Translations under genes and position numbers: made by a program
Assembly: GCA_027487555.1 (NCBI GenBank)
Contig: JAIYDI010000007.1
Coordinates: 1 to 64,000, forward strand
Origin: Hyphomicrobiales bacterium
Lineage (GTDB): Bacteria > Pseudomonadota > Alphaproteobacteria > Rhizobiales > Devosiaceae
DNA length: 64,000 nt
Direction: 5' to 3'
The notes under the pieces: model-generated
Databases searched by the model: none
Seen by the model: only the letters and a program-made list of their open reading frames with translations
Told to the model about the DNA's origin: nothing
In this document: positions 43,351 through 51,702 of the stretch, one piece after another
Layout: every line of letters starts with the position of its first letter
How positions within the stretch are numbered: the first letter of the stretch is position 1

Positions 43351-44328
43351 TCACGCGAGGCTCGCCTCCGTCACGAAAGCGTCGAACGCGGCCAGCACCT
43401 GCCCGCGGATAGCGTCCGATTCCATGAACAGCTCATGGCGTGCCCCCGGAACAATCAGGTGGCGCCCCGTCCGCATGCGCAGGCCCAGCGTTTCGGTGGC
43501 GCGAATCGAGACGATTTCGTCGCGGGCCGCCGCCAGCATCAGCACCGGTATCTTCACCTCGGTGGGGAAGGAATCCTCCAGCGAGCGGGCCATGGCCTGG
43601 TAGGCCGCCGCCACCCAACCGATGGTCGGGTTCCCAACCGCCAGTTCCGGCGCGGCCTTCAGCACATCGAGGTTGCGGGTATAGCGCGCCAGATCGGATG
43701 TCAGCGGGTTGCCGGCAAATCCATCTACGCTCTGCTCCCCGTCCGACTTGCGTCCGACCGGCAACCTTCCGAGCCCTATGGCAGTCAAGGCCTTCGCTAC
43801 CCTTGCCATGCCAATCGTATCGAGCGGCTGGTTGTCGAGCCCCAGCATCGGCGCGGACAGAAAGATCCGCTCGAACATCATGCGGTCCCGCCGTCCCACC
43901 TCGAGGCAGACCAGCCCGCTCATCGAATGCCCGACAAGGTGATAGGGCCCGGGGCAATCCGGCAGCAGCACTTCGCGGTGGAACAGCATCAGGTCTGCGA
44001 CATAATCGTCGTAGTGCCGAACATGGCCAAGCGCGCGGTTGCGGATAAGCCGGTCGCTCGCCCCCTGCCCGCGCCAATCGAACGTCGCCACGGCAAACCC
44101 GCGGGCTTGCAGGTCGGCTATGGTCTCGAAGTATTTCTCGATGAACTCGGTCCGCCCATGGACGAGGCAGACGGTGCCGCGCGCGGGGCCAGGTCCTTTG
44201 GGAAAGGTCGCATAGCGCAGGCGCACATTGTCCGGCGTCTTCAGCCAGCTGACGCGCGCGCCCTGCGGCACCGGGTTCGATGCCACGACGGCGAGTTTCG
44301 GGCCGTCCGGGTCCACGATGGCGTTCAT
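43351..44328 (-). CDS. Alpha/beta hydrolase, lysophospholipase L2-like
   Basis: The 325-residue serine hydrolase starts MNAIVDPDGPK at 44328. CLVHGRTEFIEKY (oxyanion region), VATFDWRGQGASDR and the nucleophile elbow GHSMSG (Ser in the middle) are followed by the catalytic Asp region AARDEIVS and His in GARHELFME. The order and spacing match the PldB-like monoglyceride or lysophospholipid lipases. No signal peptide is present, so it should be cytoplasmic or membrane-associated. It is convergent with hisN over the R1 element. Confidence 0.85.
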   Translation of the reverse strand: MNAIVDPDGPKLAVVASNPVPQGARVSWLKTPDNVRLRYATFPKGPGPARGTVCLVHGRTEFIEKYFETIADLQARGFAVATFDWRGQGASDRLIRNRALGHVRHYDDYVADLMLFHREVLLPDCPGPYHLVGHSMSGLVCLEVGRRDRMMFERIFLSAPMLGLDNQPLDTIGMARVAKALTAIGLGRLPVGRKSDGEQSVDGFAGNPLTSDLARYTRNLDVLKAAPELAVGNPTIGWVAAAYQAMARSLEDSFPTEVKIPVLMLAAARDEIVSIRATETLGLRMRTGRHLIVPGARHELFMESDAIRGQVLAAFDAFVTEASLA

Positions 44329-44433
44329 GGCGATGATTCCAATACTGCTGGCCTGATGCTGGGTTGAGCGAGGCATAGCCCAGCCGCCGGCACGGAGCCA
44401 TCACCGACATGCCTGCTGGCATCGTTCAATAAC

Positions 44434-44469
44434 AGAAAAGCCAGCGCCCCGAAGGACACTGGCTTTTCT
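44434..44469. terminator. Orphan hairpin terminator in a divergent intergenic region
   Basis: Arms AGAAAAGCCAG and CTGGCTTTTCT (11-12 bp, perfect) enclose a 14-base loop, and both strands end in CTTTTCTG. It lies between two genes transcribed away from each other, so neither gene needs it. A small RNA ending here, from either strand, would explain it. Confidence 0.6.
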
Positions 44470-44677
44470 GCGACGTCCGCCTTGCGGGGGGCGGGTGAAG
44501 GCGGCGCGTCCGATGTGCGTCCTGCAGCAGACAGTCGGCACAGGCACCACAGCTAAACGGGCGCGGCTGAACCTGACTTGATGAACCTGTTCAGGAAGCG
44601 TTCAGGTTCGGCGCAGCGCGGAGACGGCAACCTGGTTCCGACCGGCCGATGCAGATCAGCACTGCATTTTGGACGAG

Positions 44678-44695
44678 TTGACAGGCTTTGCCTGT
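44678..44695 (+). promoter_or_regulatory. Candidate promoter and operator of the PagL-like gene
   Basis: TTGACA at 44678-44683 is a good -35 box, and it overlaps the palindrome ACAGGCTTTGCCTGT (44681-44695, 6-bp arms). A repressor binding there would block the promoter. The -10 is not clear. About 70 bases further left GAACCTG occurs twice and CAGGTTC once (44571-44615), perhaps additional regulator sites. Confidence 0.35.
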
Positions 44696-44751
44696 TGTAA
44701 CTTTCTCTGCACGATGTGGGCTTAGTCTGGTCCGCAGCGAAGAGACACAAC

Positions 44752-45426
44752 ATGCGTTTCCCGATTGCCTGGCCCTTTGCCCTCATATCCTTGGTTTCGT
44801 CCGTCGCGATCGCCGGGCAGGCTTTGGCGGCTGACGCACCCGGCGCTGGCGCAACTTCGCCTGCAGCGCCGCTCAGCGGGCCTCAGTGGTCTCAGTCAGC
44901 ACTCGACGAGAACGTCTTCTTTTTCGGCGGCCGCTTCCACTCGAACTGGTTCTGGGACAGCTTCTGGCCGGTCGGCGTCCCCTACGAAGGCAATTACTTC
45001 CTCGGCGCCGGGTATCAGAAGTTCCTCGCCCATACCGATTACGGCGTCAGCTATGGCATCGAAACTGGCCTGGGGCTGCGCGTCGGCGCCGACGGCACCA
45101 GCCAGTCGTCCGGCGAAATCTGGGGCGGTGGCGTGGCGCGGCTCGACGGCTGGACGGTTCTCGACAACTGGCATATTGCGCCCTCTCTTACACTCGGCCT
45201 CAGCTTCGTCTCGGCGCCGATTGGCATCGAGGCGGAGCGTGCAGAGACAGCGCCAAAGCCGGTCGGTATGCTGGTCTACATGGCACCCGAAGTGTCCCTC
45301 CACGCGCTCGACACCCCAAATGTCGAGTATTTCGCCCGCATTCAGCACCGGTCGGGCGGCTTGGGCCTGATCATGAATTTTGATGGGTCCAACGCCGTTA
45401 CGGCGGGCGTCCGCTTCAAGTTCTGA
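44752..45426 (+). CDS. Outer-membrane barrel protein resembling PagL lipid A 3-O-deacylase
   Basis: The 224-residue protein from ATG 44752 has a signal peptide (MRFPIAWPFALISLV to ALAAD) and a mature barrel-like pattern of alternating polar/aromatic residues (NVFFFGGRFHSNWFWDSFW, YFLGAGYQKFLAH). It ends in RIQHRSGGLGL then TAGVRFKF. The HRSG motif near the C terminus and the terminal Phe recall the PagL family, in which His and Ser of that strand are catalytic. Length exceeds PagL of about 170-180 residues. The family call needs a profile search, but an outer-membrane location is well supported. Confidence 0.5.
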   Translation: MRFPIAWPFALISLVSSVAIAGQALAADAPGAGATSPAAPLSGPQWSQSALDENVFFFGGRFHSNWFWDSFWPVGVPYEGNYFLGAGYQKFLAHTDYGVSYGIETGLGLRVGADGTSQSSGEIWGGGVARLDGWTVLDNWHIAPSLTLGLSFVSAPIGIEAERAETAPKPVGMLVYMAPEVSLHALDTPNVEYFARIQHRSGGLGLIMNFDGSNAVTAGVRFKF

Positions 45427-46322
45427 TGCTGGTCCGGCCGGGCCATTGCCTTGGCGGTTGACCAAAACCCGTATAGCTCCGGCGGCATGACGCTGCGGCT
45501 GCAAACCGAGGGCAGCGGACGGAGTAGTCCCCGTGAGCGCGGCGACCACGCCACACGCCACACTCAAAGCCATGGCGAGGCTGTTCGAGCCAAGACGGCC
45601 AAGGGAGCGATACGCGACTGGCAAGCAGGCCATCCGGACATATCGCCCCGGCACCAAGCTGGCCGCGGCAGTCGCCTGACGACCTGATCCTGGGCTTCCT
45701 CCTCCTGAGCGTCCTCGCGGGGAGCCTGCCGATCACGAGCCATGCGGCGCAAGGTCCGGGCGCACCAAGCCCTCAAGCTGAGCTTCCTCATCGTCAGCAC
45801 GTTGAACGACAAAGCACGTGGGTGCATTCGCGAGACCTGCTGTCCGGTGCAGGCTCAGGGTGAGCTCGAAAAAGGGGCATCCCCAAACTTATCCCCGTCC
45901 CCAAAACCTGCCGTATATTCTCCTCATCTCACCGTGCGGGAAGCGGGGTCGCGACGAACGGTCCGGCGGGGGGAGATCGGGCGGAAGGGGAGTCGTCTCC
46001 TTTCTGGCCGCTATCGTTCGGCATGGCGCCCCAAAAGGGCCCCGCTGTCAGCGCGTCCTCATGTCGGGAGCAATCCTGCCTTGGGCCGCGGCAGTCCGAT
46101 GCGTCGGGTGCACGATGATGGCCAGGCCAAAAATCCTGATCGGCCGGCGAGGCGCGAGCCTCATACACATTTGCGGACTAACCGCGTCGGGGCAAACGCC
46201 TCGCCGGCCCGCTTTCCACTTGCCCGAAACCCGGGGCCCATGGCCGCCGGACGCACGGGCGTGTCCGCTTTCCGGTTCGATTTTCAACCCTCCGGGTGCA
46301 AGACACACCTCGGTTTATGCCC
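45427..46322. other. Nearly 900 bases without a convincing gene
   Basis: Frames here are short or compositionally odd. The most plausible small one is a GTG at 45533 with GGAG upstream encoding 48 residues (…MARLFEPRRPRERYATGKQ, ending AAAVA at 45679). On the minus strand 45564-45827 could encode a basic, Glu-rich peptide, but it has no family pattern. No RNA gene was recognised. It may contain remnants or a non-coding RNA. Confidence 0.5.
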
Positions 46323-46350
46323 CTTGAAACCCACTTGCCCACACCTAAAT
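46323..46350 (+). promoter_or_regulatory. Candidate RpoH (heat-shock sigma) promoter of hsp20
   Basis: CTTGAAA (46323-46329) matches the sigma-32 -35 box exactly, and CCTAAAT (46344-46350) after 14 bases is an acceptable -10. Transcription would start about 46357, giving a leader of about 105-110 bases before the hsp20 ATG. Confidence 0.45.
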
Positions 46351-46440
46351 CAGGGCTGTCCGCCGGAGATACCGGGGACCGGGACACCCGGGAGTGCGGC
46401 TCGCCCAAATGGGGAGTTGTCACGGGACACCCGTAACCAC

Positions 46441-46456
46441 GTTGCTTCTCAAGGAG
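46441..46456 (+). promoter_or_regulatory. ROSE-like RNA thermosensor hairpin over the hsp20 Shine-Dalgarno
   Basis: TTGCTTCTCAAGGAG just before the start allows CTT to pair with AAG, placing a G opposite the next G and U opposite A, the unstable arrangement (UUGCU facing AAGGA) known from ROSE elements upstream of rhizobial small heat-shock genes. The Shine-Dalgarno AAGGAG would be masked at low temperature and freed on heating. The upstream leader (from about 46355) is GC-rich with repeated GGGACACCCG blocks that can form further stems. Confidence 0.45.
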
Positions 46457-46464
46457 AATGTGTG

Positions 46465-46920
46465 ATGGCAACCTATGATTTTTCCCCGTTCTACCGGTCC
46501 ACTGTCGGCTTCGACCGGCTGTTCAACCGTCTCGATTCCCTCGTCGGGCAGGAGGCGAAATCCTATCCGCCCTACAATATCGAGAAGACGGGCGATGATG
46601 CCTACCGCATCTCGATCGCCGTCGCTGGCTTCGCCGATGGGGACATTGCCATCGAGAGCCGGGAGAACGGCCTTGTCGTGAAGGGCGCGAAGGCGTCGGA
46701 GACCGACGACAAGGCTCGCGAGTTCCTGCACCGCGGCATTGCCGAGCGCGCCTTCGAGCTGCGCTTCCAGTTGGCCGAGTATGTGGAAGTCGCCGGCGCC
46801 TCGCTCGAGAACGGCCTGCTCCATATCGAACTGAAGCGCGAAATCCCCGAGTCGAAGAAGGCCCGGCAGATTCCCATCGCCACCGCGCCGAAGACGATCG
46901 AAAACAAGCAGGTCAACTGA
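46465..46920 (+). CDS. Small heat shock protein (Hsp20/alpha-crystallin family)
   Basis: This ATP-independent chaperone holds unfolding proteins. The 151-residue protein starts MATYDFSPFYRSTVGFDRLF, typical of the IbpA-like class, and has the alpha-crystallin core at about 35-130 (YRISIAVAGFADGDIAI, GIAERAFELRFQLAEYVEV, ASLENGLLHIELKREIP). The C-terminal oligomerisation motif is IPI in ARQIPIAT. AAGGAG lies nine bases before the start. Expression is probably heat-induced through the RpoH promoter and ROSE-like leader. The terminator at 46980 follows. Confidence 0.94.
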   Translation: MATYDFSPFYRSTVGFDRLFNRLDSLVGQEAKSYPPYNIEKTGDDAYRISIAVAGFADGDIAIESRENGLVVKGAKASETDDKAREFLHRGIAERAFELRFQLAEYVEVAGASLENGLLHIELKREIPESKKARQIPIATAPKTIENKQVN

Positions 46921-46979
46921 CCGCTAGGGCAAGCGGGCTCCGGTACGGTGTGTTCCGGGCCCGATCTGGCGCACATGGC

Positions 46980-47009
46980 GGGCTCCCCAAGCGGGAGCCC
47001 CTTTGCTTT
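46980..47009 (+). terminator. Rho-independent terminator of hsp20
   Basis: GGGCTCCC pairs with GGGAGCCC around CAAGC, followed by CTTTGCTTT. It lies 60 bases after the hsp20 stop and ahead of the convergent anti-sigma gene. Confidence 0.75.
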
Positions 47010-47045
47010 GCAGCCCGTGGCGAAGCCCGGCAGTGCCACCGCCCG

Positions 47046-47864
47046 CTACGTGTGTGTCGGCTCGCCGTCCGGCCTCAGCGTCAGCTGCTGGTAGATCTTC
47101 TTCGCCACCGCCTTCATTTCGGCGTCCGCCAGCGTGCCCACTACGGTGCAGGTGATACGGTCGTCGCTCCAGTAGAATGCATCGACCCCACCTTCCTTCA
47201 CGGCGCTATAGGTGGGCTTATCCCCCTCGTGCGCCGCCGTGATATAGACGGTTATCCGCTCTGCTGCGGCGTTCTCATACATGAGTTGCGCCGCGGCGTT
47301 GCTCTCTCCCTCCTCGTAGTAGGAGGGGAGAAGGCGGCCGCCGACAAGGGTGAAGCCGTCCGCTGCGAGATCAGGCGGCGTAATCGGGCGCTGCAGCCGA
47401 TCGGAAAGCCACGAGACGAGATGACCTTCCTCGACCGCTGCCACTTCCACGGCGTGGCGCTTCTCCTTGACGAAGAGCTGGTGCGCGGCCACGGCCCCGT
47501 CGATGAGCAGGTCCGCATCAGTGGGTGCCGGGGAGATCACCCCGTGACTGACCCAGCCGAGCGTGCCGCCCATCGCGAGGATCACGACGGCGGCGGCGGC
47601 AAGGCGCGGCCAGGTTTCCGTGCGCTGCTTCCGCGCCGCCTCCGCAAGGGCGTGCGGAGACAGCCGCGTCGGAGGCTGCTCATTGGCGCCGACGACGAAG
47701 AGCGCCCGTATCGCCTCGTTCTGGCGCACCCAGCCGGCAATTTCTGCGGCGCGTTCGGGATGCGCCTCGAGCCAGGCCTCCACGTCAGAGCGGCGGATCT
47801 CGTCCACGTGCCCATCGGCATAGGCATGCAGGTCGGCTTCGGTGATCGGTTGGCTCTTGTTCAT
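47046..47864 (-). CDS. Transmembrane anti-sigma factor
   Basis: The 272-residue protein has an N-terminal cytoplasmic domain (ADLHAYADGHVDEIRRSDVE, EIAGWVRQNEAIRALF) like ECF anti-sigma domains, but without the zinc HxxxCxxC motif. One membrane segment lies at about 88-106 (LAAAAVVILAMGGTLGWV), and a periplasmic domain follows (LVSWLSDRLQRPI, DLAADGFTLVGGRLLP) similar to the C-terminal part of RsiW/ChrR-like regulators. Its start overlaps the sigma gene by four bases, so the two are made together and probably form an inhibitory complex. Confidence 0.85.
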   Translation of the reverse strand: MNKSQPITEADLHAYADGHVDEIRRSDVEAWLEAHPERAAEIAGWVRQNEAIRALFVVGANEQPPTRLSPHALAEAARKQRTETWPRLAAAAVVILAMGGTLGWVSHGVISPAPTDADLLIDGAVAAHQLFVKEKRHAVEVAAVEEGHLVSWLSDRLQRPITPPDLAADGFTLVGGRLLPSYYEEGESNAAAQLMYENAAAERITVYITAAHEGDKPTYSAVKEGGVDAFYWSDDRITCTVVGTLADAEMKAVAKKIYQQLTLRPDGEPTHT

Positions 47865-48391
47865 TTCACCGACCTCAGTCGCGGCTCGTCACCCTGCCCC
47901 GTCAAGTGCTTCAGCGCAGCGCGCGCGCGGGAAATGCGGGACATCAGCGTTCCGATCGGGATGGACAATATCTCTGCGGCCTCGCCATATGGCTTGCCTT
48001 CCAGCACCACCAGCAGCAGTGCCTCCCTTTGGTCGGCCGGGAGCGTGTCGAGCGCTCGCGACATCTCCGCAAGCGCGATGCGACCCGGTTGTGGCGCGGC
48101 GACGGCCGGCTCCACCAGCAGCCCGTCCAGATGCACATGTTCGCCCCGCCGCCGGTTCGACCGCAGGTCGTTCCGCCAGAGGTTCACGAGCATCTTCATC
48201 AGCCAGGCCTCTACCGTGCCCCTGGGCGCCCAGAGCGCGCGCTTTCTGATCGCGCGCTCCAGGCAATCCTGCACGAGATCGTCGGCCCGGTCGGCGTTGC
48301 GAGTCAGCGCCCGCGCATAGCGGCGCAGCGCTGGCACGCTCTTTTCCATCTCGTCGAGGAATGCGGTCACGTCGGATGAGCCCGGTATCAA
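47861..48391 (-). CDS. ECF sigma factor
   Basis: The 176-residue RNA polymerase sigma factor has region 2 (VPALRRYARALTRNADRADDLVQDCLERA) and region 4 (LDTLPADQREALLLVVLEGKPYGEAAEIL, IPIGTLMSRISRARAAL; given here in separate pieces). Region 3 is absent, as in all ECF factors. The anti-sigma gene follows with a four-base overlap. No target promoter can be read with confidence, though autoregulation upstream of 48391 is usual for such pairs. Confidence 0.92.
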   Translation of the reverse strand: MIPGSSDVTAFLDEMEKSVPALRRYARALTRNADRADDLVQDCLERAIRKRALWAPRGTVEAWLMKMLVNLWRNDLRSNRRRGEHVHLDGLLVEPAVAAPQPGRIALAEMSRALDTLPADQREALLLVVLEGKPYGEAAEILSIPIGTLMSRISRARAALKHLTGQGDEPRLRSVK

Positions 48392-48423
48392 TCGTCGGCA
48401 GTGTGCCAGTCAGAAAAGACAAC

Positions 48424-48458
48424 AGCGCGGAGCCGAGACTTATTCCCGGCCCCGCGCT
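48424..48458 (-). terminator. Terminator of the oxidoreductase fusion gene
   Basis: Arms AGCGCGGAGCCG and CGGCCCCGCGCT (12 bp, one wobble) enclose an 11-base loop. Reading leftward GTTGTCTTTT follows, and reading rightward TTTATT, so it can work in both directions between the divergent sigma gene and the end of the fusion gene. Confidence 0.7.
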
Positions 48459-48483
48459 TTTATTCGCATCAATCCGTGAGGGC

Positions 48484-50496
48484 TCAGCCTTCGAGCCACT
48501 TCACCTGCTCGGGCGTGAGCTTGATCTCGAAGGCGAGGCAGCTGTCGTCCAGCTCACCCAGTGTGCGCGGCCCGATCAGCGGCACCGACGGGAAGGGCTG
48601 CGTCAGGACATAGGCCAGCGCGACATGGATCGGGTTCGCCCCGAGCTTCTGCGCCAGTTCCACCGCCCGGTCACGCCGACCGAAGTTCTGGTCATTGTAC
48701 CAGCAGCGCACCAGTTCCTCGTTGTCGCGCTTGTCGCGTCCGGCACGATCGGTGAAGAACCCGCGCGCCTGGCTCGACCAGCTGAAATTCGGGAACTGCC
48801 GATCGATCAGCCACTGCTTGAACTTCGGCGTGGAACTCGTCACGCAACCCGCCCAGATCGGATCGAGCATCTCGGCGAGGGCGAAATTGTTCGACAGCGC
48901 GCCCGGCCGCTGCTTGCCCGCCTTGTCGGCATAGGCGATCGCCTCGTCCATACGCTCCTGCGACCAGTTGGAGCCACCGAATATCCCGCGAATGCGGCCG
49001 CGCTTTACTTCGGCGTCCATGGCATCAACGAACTCACCCACCGGGATCGACGGGTTGTCGCGGTGCATGAAATACACATCGACATAGTCGGTCTGGAGGC
49101 GGTTGAGCGTCTGGTCGAGCTGCTTCGAAATCACATCCGGATAGCAGAGCGGCGAATGCGCCCCCTTGCCGATGATCACCATATCCTCGCGCACACCGCG
49201 CGACTGGTGCCATTCACCCAGCAGCTTTTCGGTATAGCCGCCCGAGTAGATGAAGCCGGTGTCGAAGACGTTGCCGCCCTTTTCATAGAAGGCGTCGAGC
49301 AGGATGGAGCCGGACGAGAAGGTGCGGAAATCCTCGAAGCCGAGCGCCACTGCCGATGCCGGCTTCGCGAGGCCGGGAAGGCTGCGTCGCGGGATCGCCG
49401 TGCCGCCCGATTTCAGCGGGCCGCCGCTCAGGGTATTGACGCGGGACGCCGACTTCTCGATCGAGAATTCGATGCCGGAATCGGCGCGCCACTTGTCGAG
49501 CACGCGCAGGTTACCGAGCGTATCCGCCCAGGTCATGCCCGGCGCGGCGATCTGCTGCTGACCGGCCCAGATGGCGCGGGCGGCAGCATCCGCCTCGAAC
49601 GAGTAGAGGTGCAGGTGCTTGCCGACGCTGACGGTTTCACGCATGCCGTCGTTGAGGATGATGTCGATCTTGCCCTCGCCGCCGGTGCGGTCGCCATTGG
49701 CGAACCAGAAATTCGGCACCTCGATGCGGCCCAGCGTACCGTGAATGCGCAGCACATTCTCGAGGTTGACGAAGATGGCGCAACTCACCTCGGCTACTAT
49801 GCCGTTGGGGAAGGTGAGCACAGCGGCAGCCCAATCATCGGTGCCTTCGGCATTGAGTTTGGCCGTGCCCGCAACCTTCACCGGGTCGAGGAAGGGCTGG
49901 CCCGAAGCGGCACCCGCGATCAGGCGCACCATCGAGACCGGATAGCAGCCCACATCCATGATGCCGCCACCCGCAAGCGCCGAGGCGAACAGCCGATGCT
50001 CCGGCTGGAACTTGCCCATCTGGAAGCCGAAGCTCGACTGGATGTGGCGCACGTCGCCGATGCGGCCCGCCTTCACCAGATCGATGAGCTTTTCCGTCTG
50101 CGGGTGCAGCCGGTACATGAACGCCTCGGCGGCAAAGGTGCCGGCCTTGCGGGCCGCGTGGAACACCGCGTCCGCCTCGAAAGCCGTGAGCCCGAACGGC
50201 TTTTCAACCAGCACATGCTTGCCGGCCTCGGCGGCCTTGATCGCCCATTCGGCGTGGCCGGGATGCGGGGTGGCGATATAGACAGCGTCAACGTCCTTGT
50301 CGGCCAGCAGCGCGGCGTAGCCATCGATGATGCGCGCTTCGGGGAACTGCTCCGCAAGGCCCGGCTTCTGCGGGTTGCGCGTGCCGATGGCCACGAGCGT
50401 GCCGGTCTCCGATTCGAGAAGCCCGCGGCGAAAATCGCGCGCAATGGCACCGGGGCCCAAAATGCCCCAGCGGAGCTTCGTTGTAGCAGTCATCAA
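48484..50496 (-). CDS. Gfo/Idh/MocA oxidoreductase fused to an aldo/keto reductase
   Basis: The 670-residue protein consists of two enzymes. The first (about 1-340) is a Gfo/Idh/MocA NAD(P)-dependent sugar dehydrogenase, with the Rossmann motif WGILGPGAIARDF and active-site block HVLVEKPFGLT. The second (about 345-670) is an aldo/keto reductase with the catalytic tetrad visible as Asp in NVFDTGFIY, Tyr in FIYSGGY, Lys in IIGKGAHSP and His in YFMHRDN. Both look intact, and no stop or frameshift separates them. The fusion suggests sequential redox steps on a sugar or cyclitol. The divergent AraC gene is the likely regulator. Confidence 0.88.
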   Translation of the reverse strand: MMTATTKLRWGILGPGAIARDFRRGLLESETGTLVAIGTRNPQKPGLAEQFPEARIIDGYAALLADKDVDAVYIATPHPGHAEWAIKAAEAGKHVLVEKPFGLTAFEADAVFHAARKAGTFAAEAFMYRLHPQTEKLIDLVKAGRIGDVRHIQSSFGFQMGKFQPEHRLFASALAGGGIMDVGCYPVSMVRLIAGAASGQPFLDPVKVAGTAKLNAEGTDDWAAAVLTFPNGIVAEVSCAIFVNLENVLRIHGTLGRIEVPNFWFANGDRTGGEGKIDIILNDGMRETVSVGKHLHLYSFEADAAARAIWAGQQQIAAPGMTWADTLGNLRVLDKWRADSGIEFSIEKSASRVNTLSGGPLKSGGTAIPRRSLPGLAKPASAVALGFEDFRTFSSGSILLDAFYEKGGNVFDTGFIYSGGYTEKLLGEWHQSRGVREDMVIIGKGAHSPLCYPDVISKQLDQTLNRLQTDYVDVYFMHRDNPSIPVGEFVDAMDAEVKRGRIRGIFGGSNWSQERMDEAIAYADKAGKQRPGALSNNFALAEMLDPIWAGCVTSSTPKFKQWLIDRQFPNFSWSSQARGFFTDRAGRDKRDNEELVRCWYNDQNFGRRDRAVELAQKLGANPIHVALAYVLTQPFPSVPLIGPRTLGELDDSCLAFEIKLTPEQVKWLEG

Positions 50497-50673
50497 TTCT
50501 CTCCCTCACGACGGGCGGGCGAATCGCCCAGCCGGCCAAATTCAGTGTACAGCCACCTCACCCTGCCCCGCCGTCGCTTCAAACGTCGCCTTGCGGATGA
50601 TTGTTCGGACTGCCGATCGGGGATAGTTTGCACCTTAAGTGCCCTCGCGGTCCTCCAAAAAGGAAAGCTGGTT

Positions 50674-51645
50674 TTGTCTCAGAGTAAGCCCCCCGGCAGC
50701 GCCGAAGATGCGCGACGGCCGATCTCCATGCCCAGCGTGGGTCCGGATACCGCGAAACGCTACTGGCGCCCCTCGCGGAGCGGCGTCGAGAGTCTGCCCA
50801 ACGCACTGATGGTGAGCCACGAACAGCCCGGCATTATGTCCATGCCGCATTGGCACGCGCAGGTAGAGCTGAACTATGTGTTCCGCGGCGACATGGAATA
50901 TCGCATGCACGGGCACATGGTGCGCCTCAAGGCTGGCGACCTCTGCCTGTTCTGGGGCGGCCAGCCGCATCAGGTCATCGACACCTCGGCGGATGCCTGG
51001 TTCACCGCCATCCACATGCCGCTCGTCAATTTCTTCAGGCTGCGGCTGGCGCCGGGCCTCATCCACAAGCTGATGCATGGCGCGAGCATCATCACCCGGG
51101 CGCCCGACGGCACCGATTCCGCCAATATGGAGCGGTGGCTGCGCTATCTCGCCGCGGAAGACCTGCAGCAGGTCGAGCACGGCATTTCCGAACTGCTGAT
51201 GCGCATCGAACGCATCCGCTTCGAGCCGTTCTTCCTCGTCGAGCCAAGCGGCATCCCCGAGCGCGGTAGCGCCGGCAGCGACAGCACCAGCTTCGCTAAC
51301 ATCGCGACGATCTGCGACTACATCGCCAATAACTTCCGCCAGGATATCGACTGCGCCGATATCGCGCAATCGGCCGATATCCACCCCAAATACGCGATGA
51401 GCGTGTTCAAGCGATCGACCGGCATGACGCTGAACGAATATGTAAACCTGCTGCGGCTGAGCTATGCGCAGGCCATGCTGATCCGCGACGAAGCGAATAT
51501 CCTGGAGATCGCGCTCGATAGCGGCTTTGGCTCGCTCAGCAATTTCAACAAGGCGTTCCGGCGCATGTCGGGCATGAGCCCATCCGACTTCCGCAGGGAC
51601 AGCCGGTCGGTGCCGGAGGGACTCGCGAGCCGCATCGCCTCCTGA
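50674..51645 (+). CDS. AraC family transcriptional regulator
   Basis: A TTG at 50674 with AAGGAAAG upstream gives 323 residues. The ATG at 50728 (MPSVGPDTAKRYW) lacks a Shine-Dalgarno but is the alternative (305 residues). The N-terminal cupin sensor (MPHWHAQVELNYVFRGDMEY, GDLCLFWGGQPHQV) resembles the MelR type that binds sugars. The C-terminal double HTH is IDCADIAQSADIHPKY to FKRSTGMTLNEYV and ILEIALDSGFGSLSNFNKAF. It is divergent from the fusion oxidoreductase gene, so it presumably controls it in response to its substrate. Confidence 0.9.
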   Translation: MSQSKPPGSAEDARRPISMPSVGPDTAKRYWRPSRSGVESLPNALMVSHEQPGIMSMPHWHAQVELNYVFRGDMEYRMHGHMVRLKAGDLCLFWGGQPHQVIDTSADAWFTAIHMPLVNFFRLRLAPGLIHKLMHGASIITRAPDGTDSANMERWLRYLAAEDLQQVEHGISELLMRIERIRFEPFFLVEPSGIPERGSAGSDSTSFANIATICDYIANNFRQDIDCADIAQSADIHPKYAMSVFKRSTGMTLNEYVNLLRLSYAQAMLIRDEANILEIALDSGFGSLSNFNKAFRRMSGMSPSDFRRDSRSVPEGLASRIAS

Positions 51646-51702
51646 CCCAACCCGCGTAGTGAAGCTGCGCGCGGAGGCTTATCCCCGCGCGCCAGCCGCG
51701 TG

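Noticed and set aside
45818..46327. 169-residue plus-strand frame upstream of hsp20
   Set aside because: Composition is random-like, there is no good ribosome-binding site, and it runs into the presumed hsp20 promoter.
50728..50728. ATG 50728 as the only AraC start
   Set aside because: It has no Shine-Dalgarno, while the TTG at 50674 has a good one, so the latter was used, with ATG kept as an alternative.
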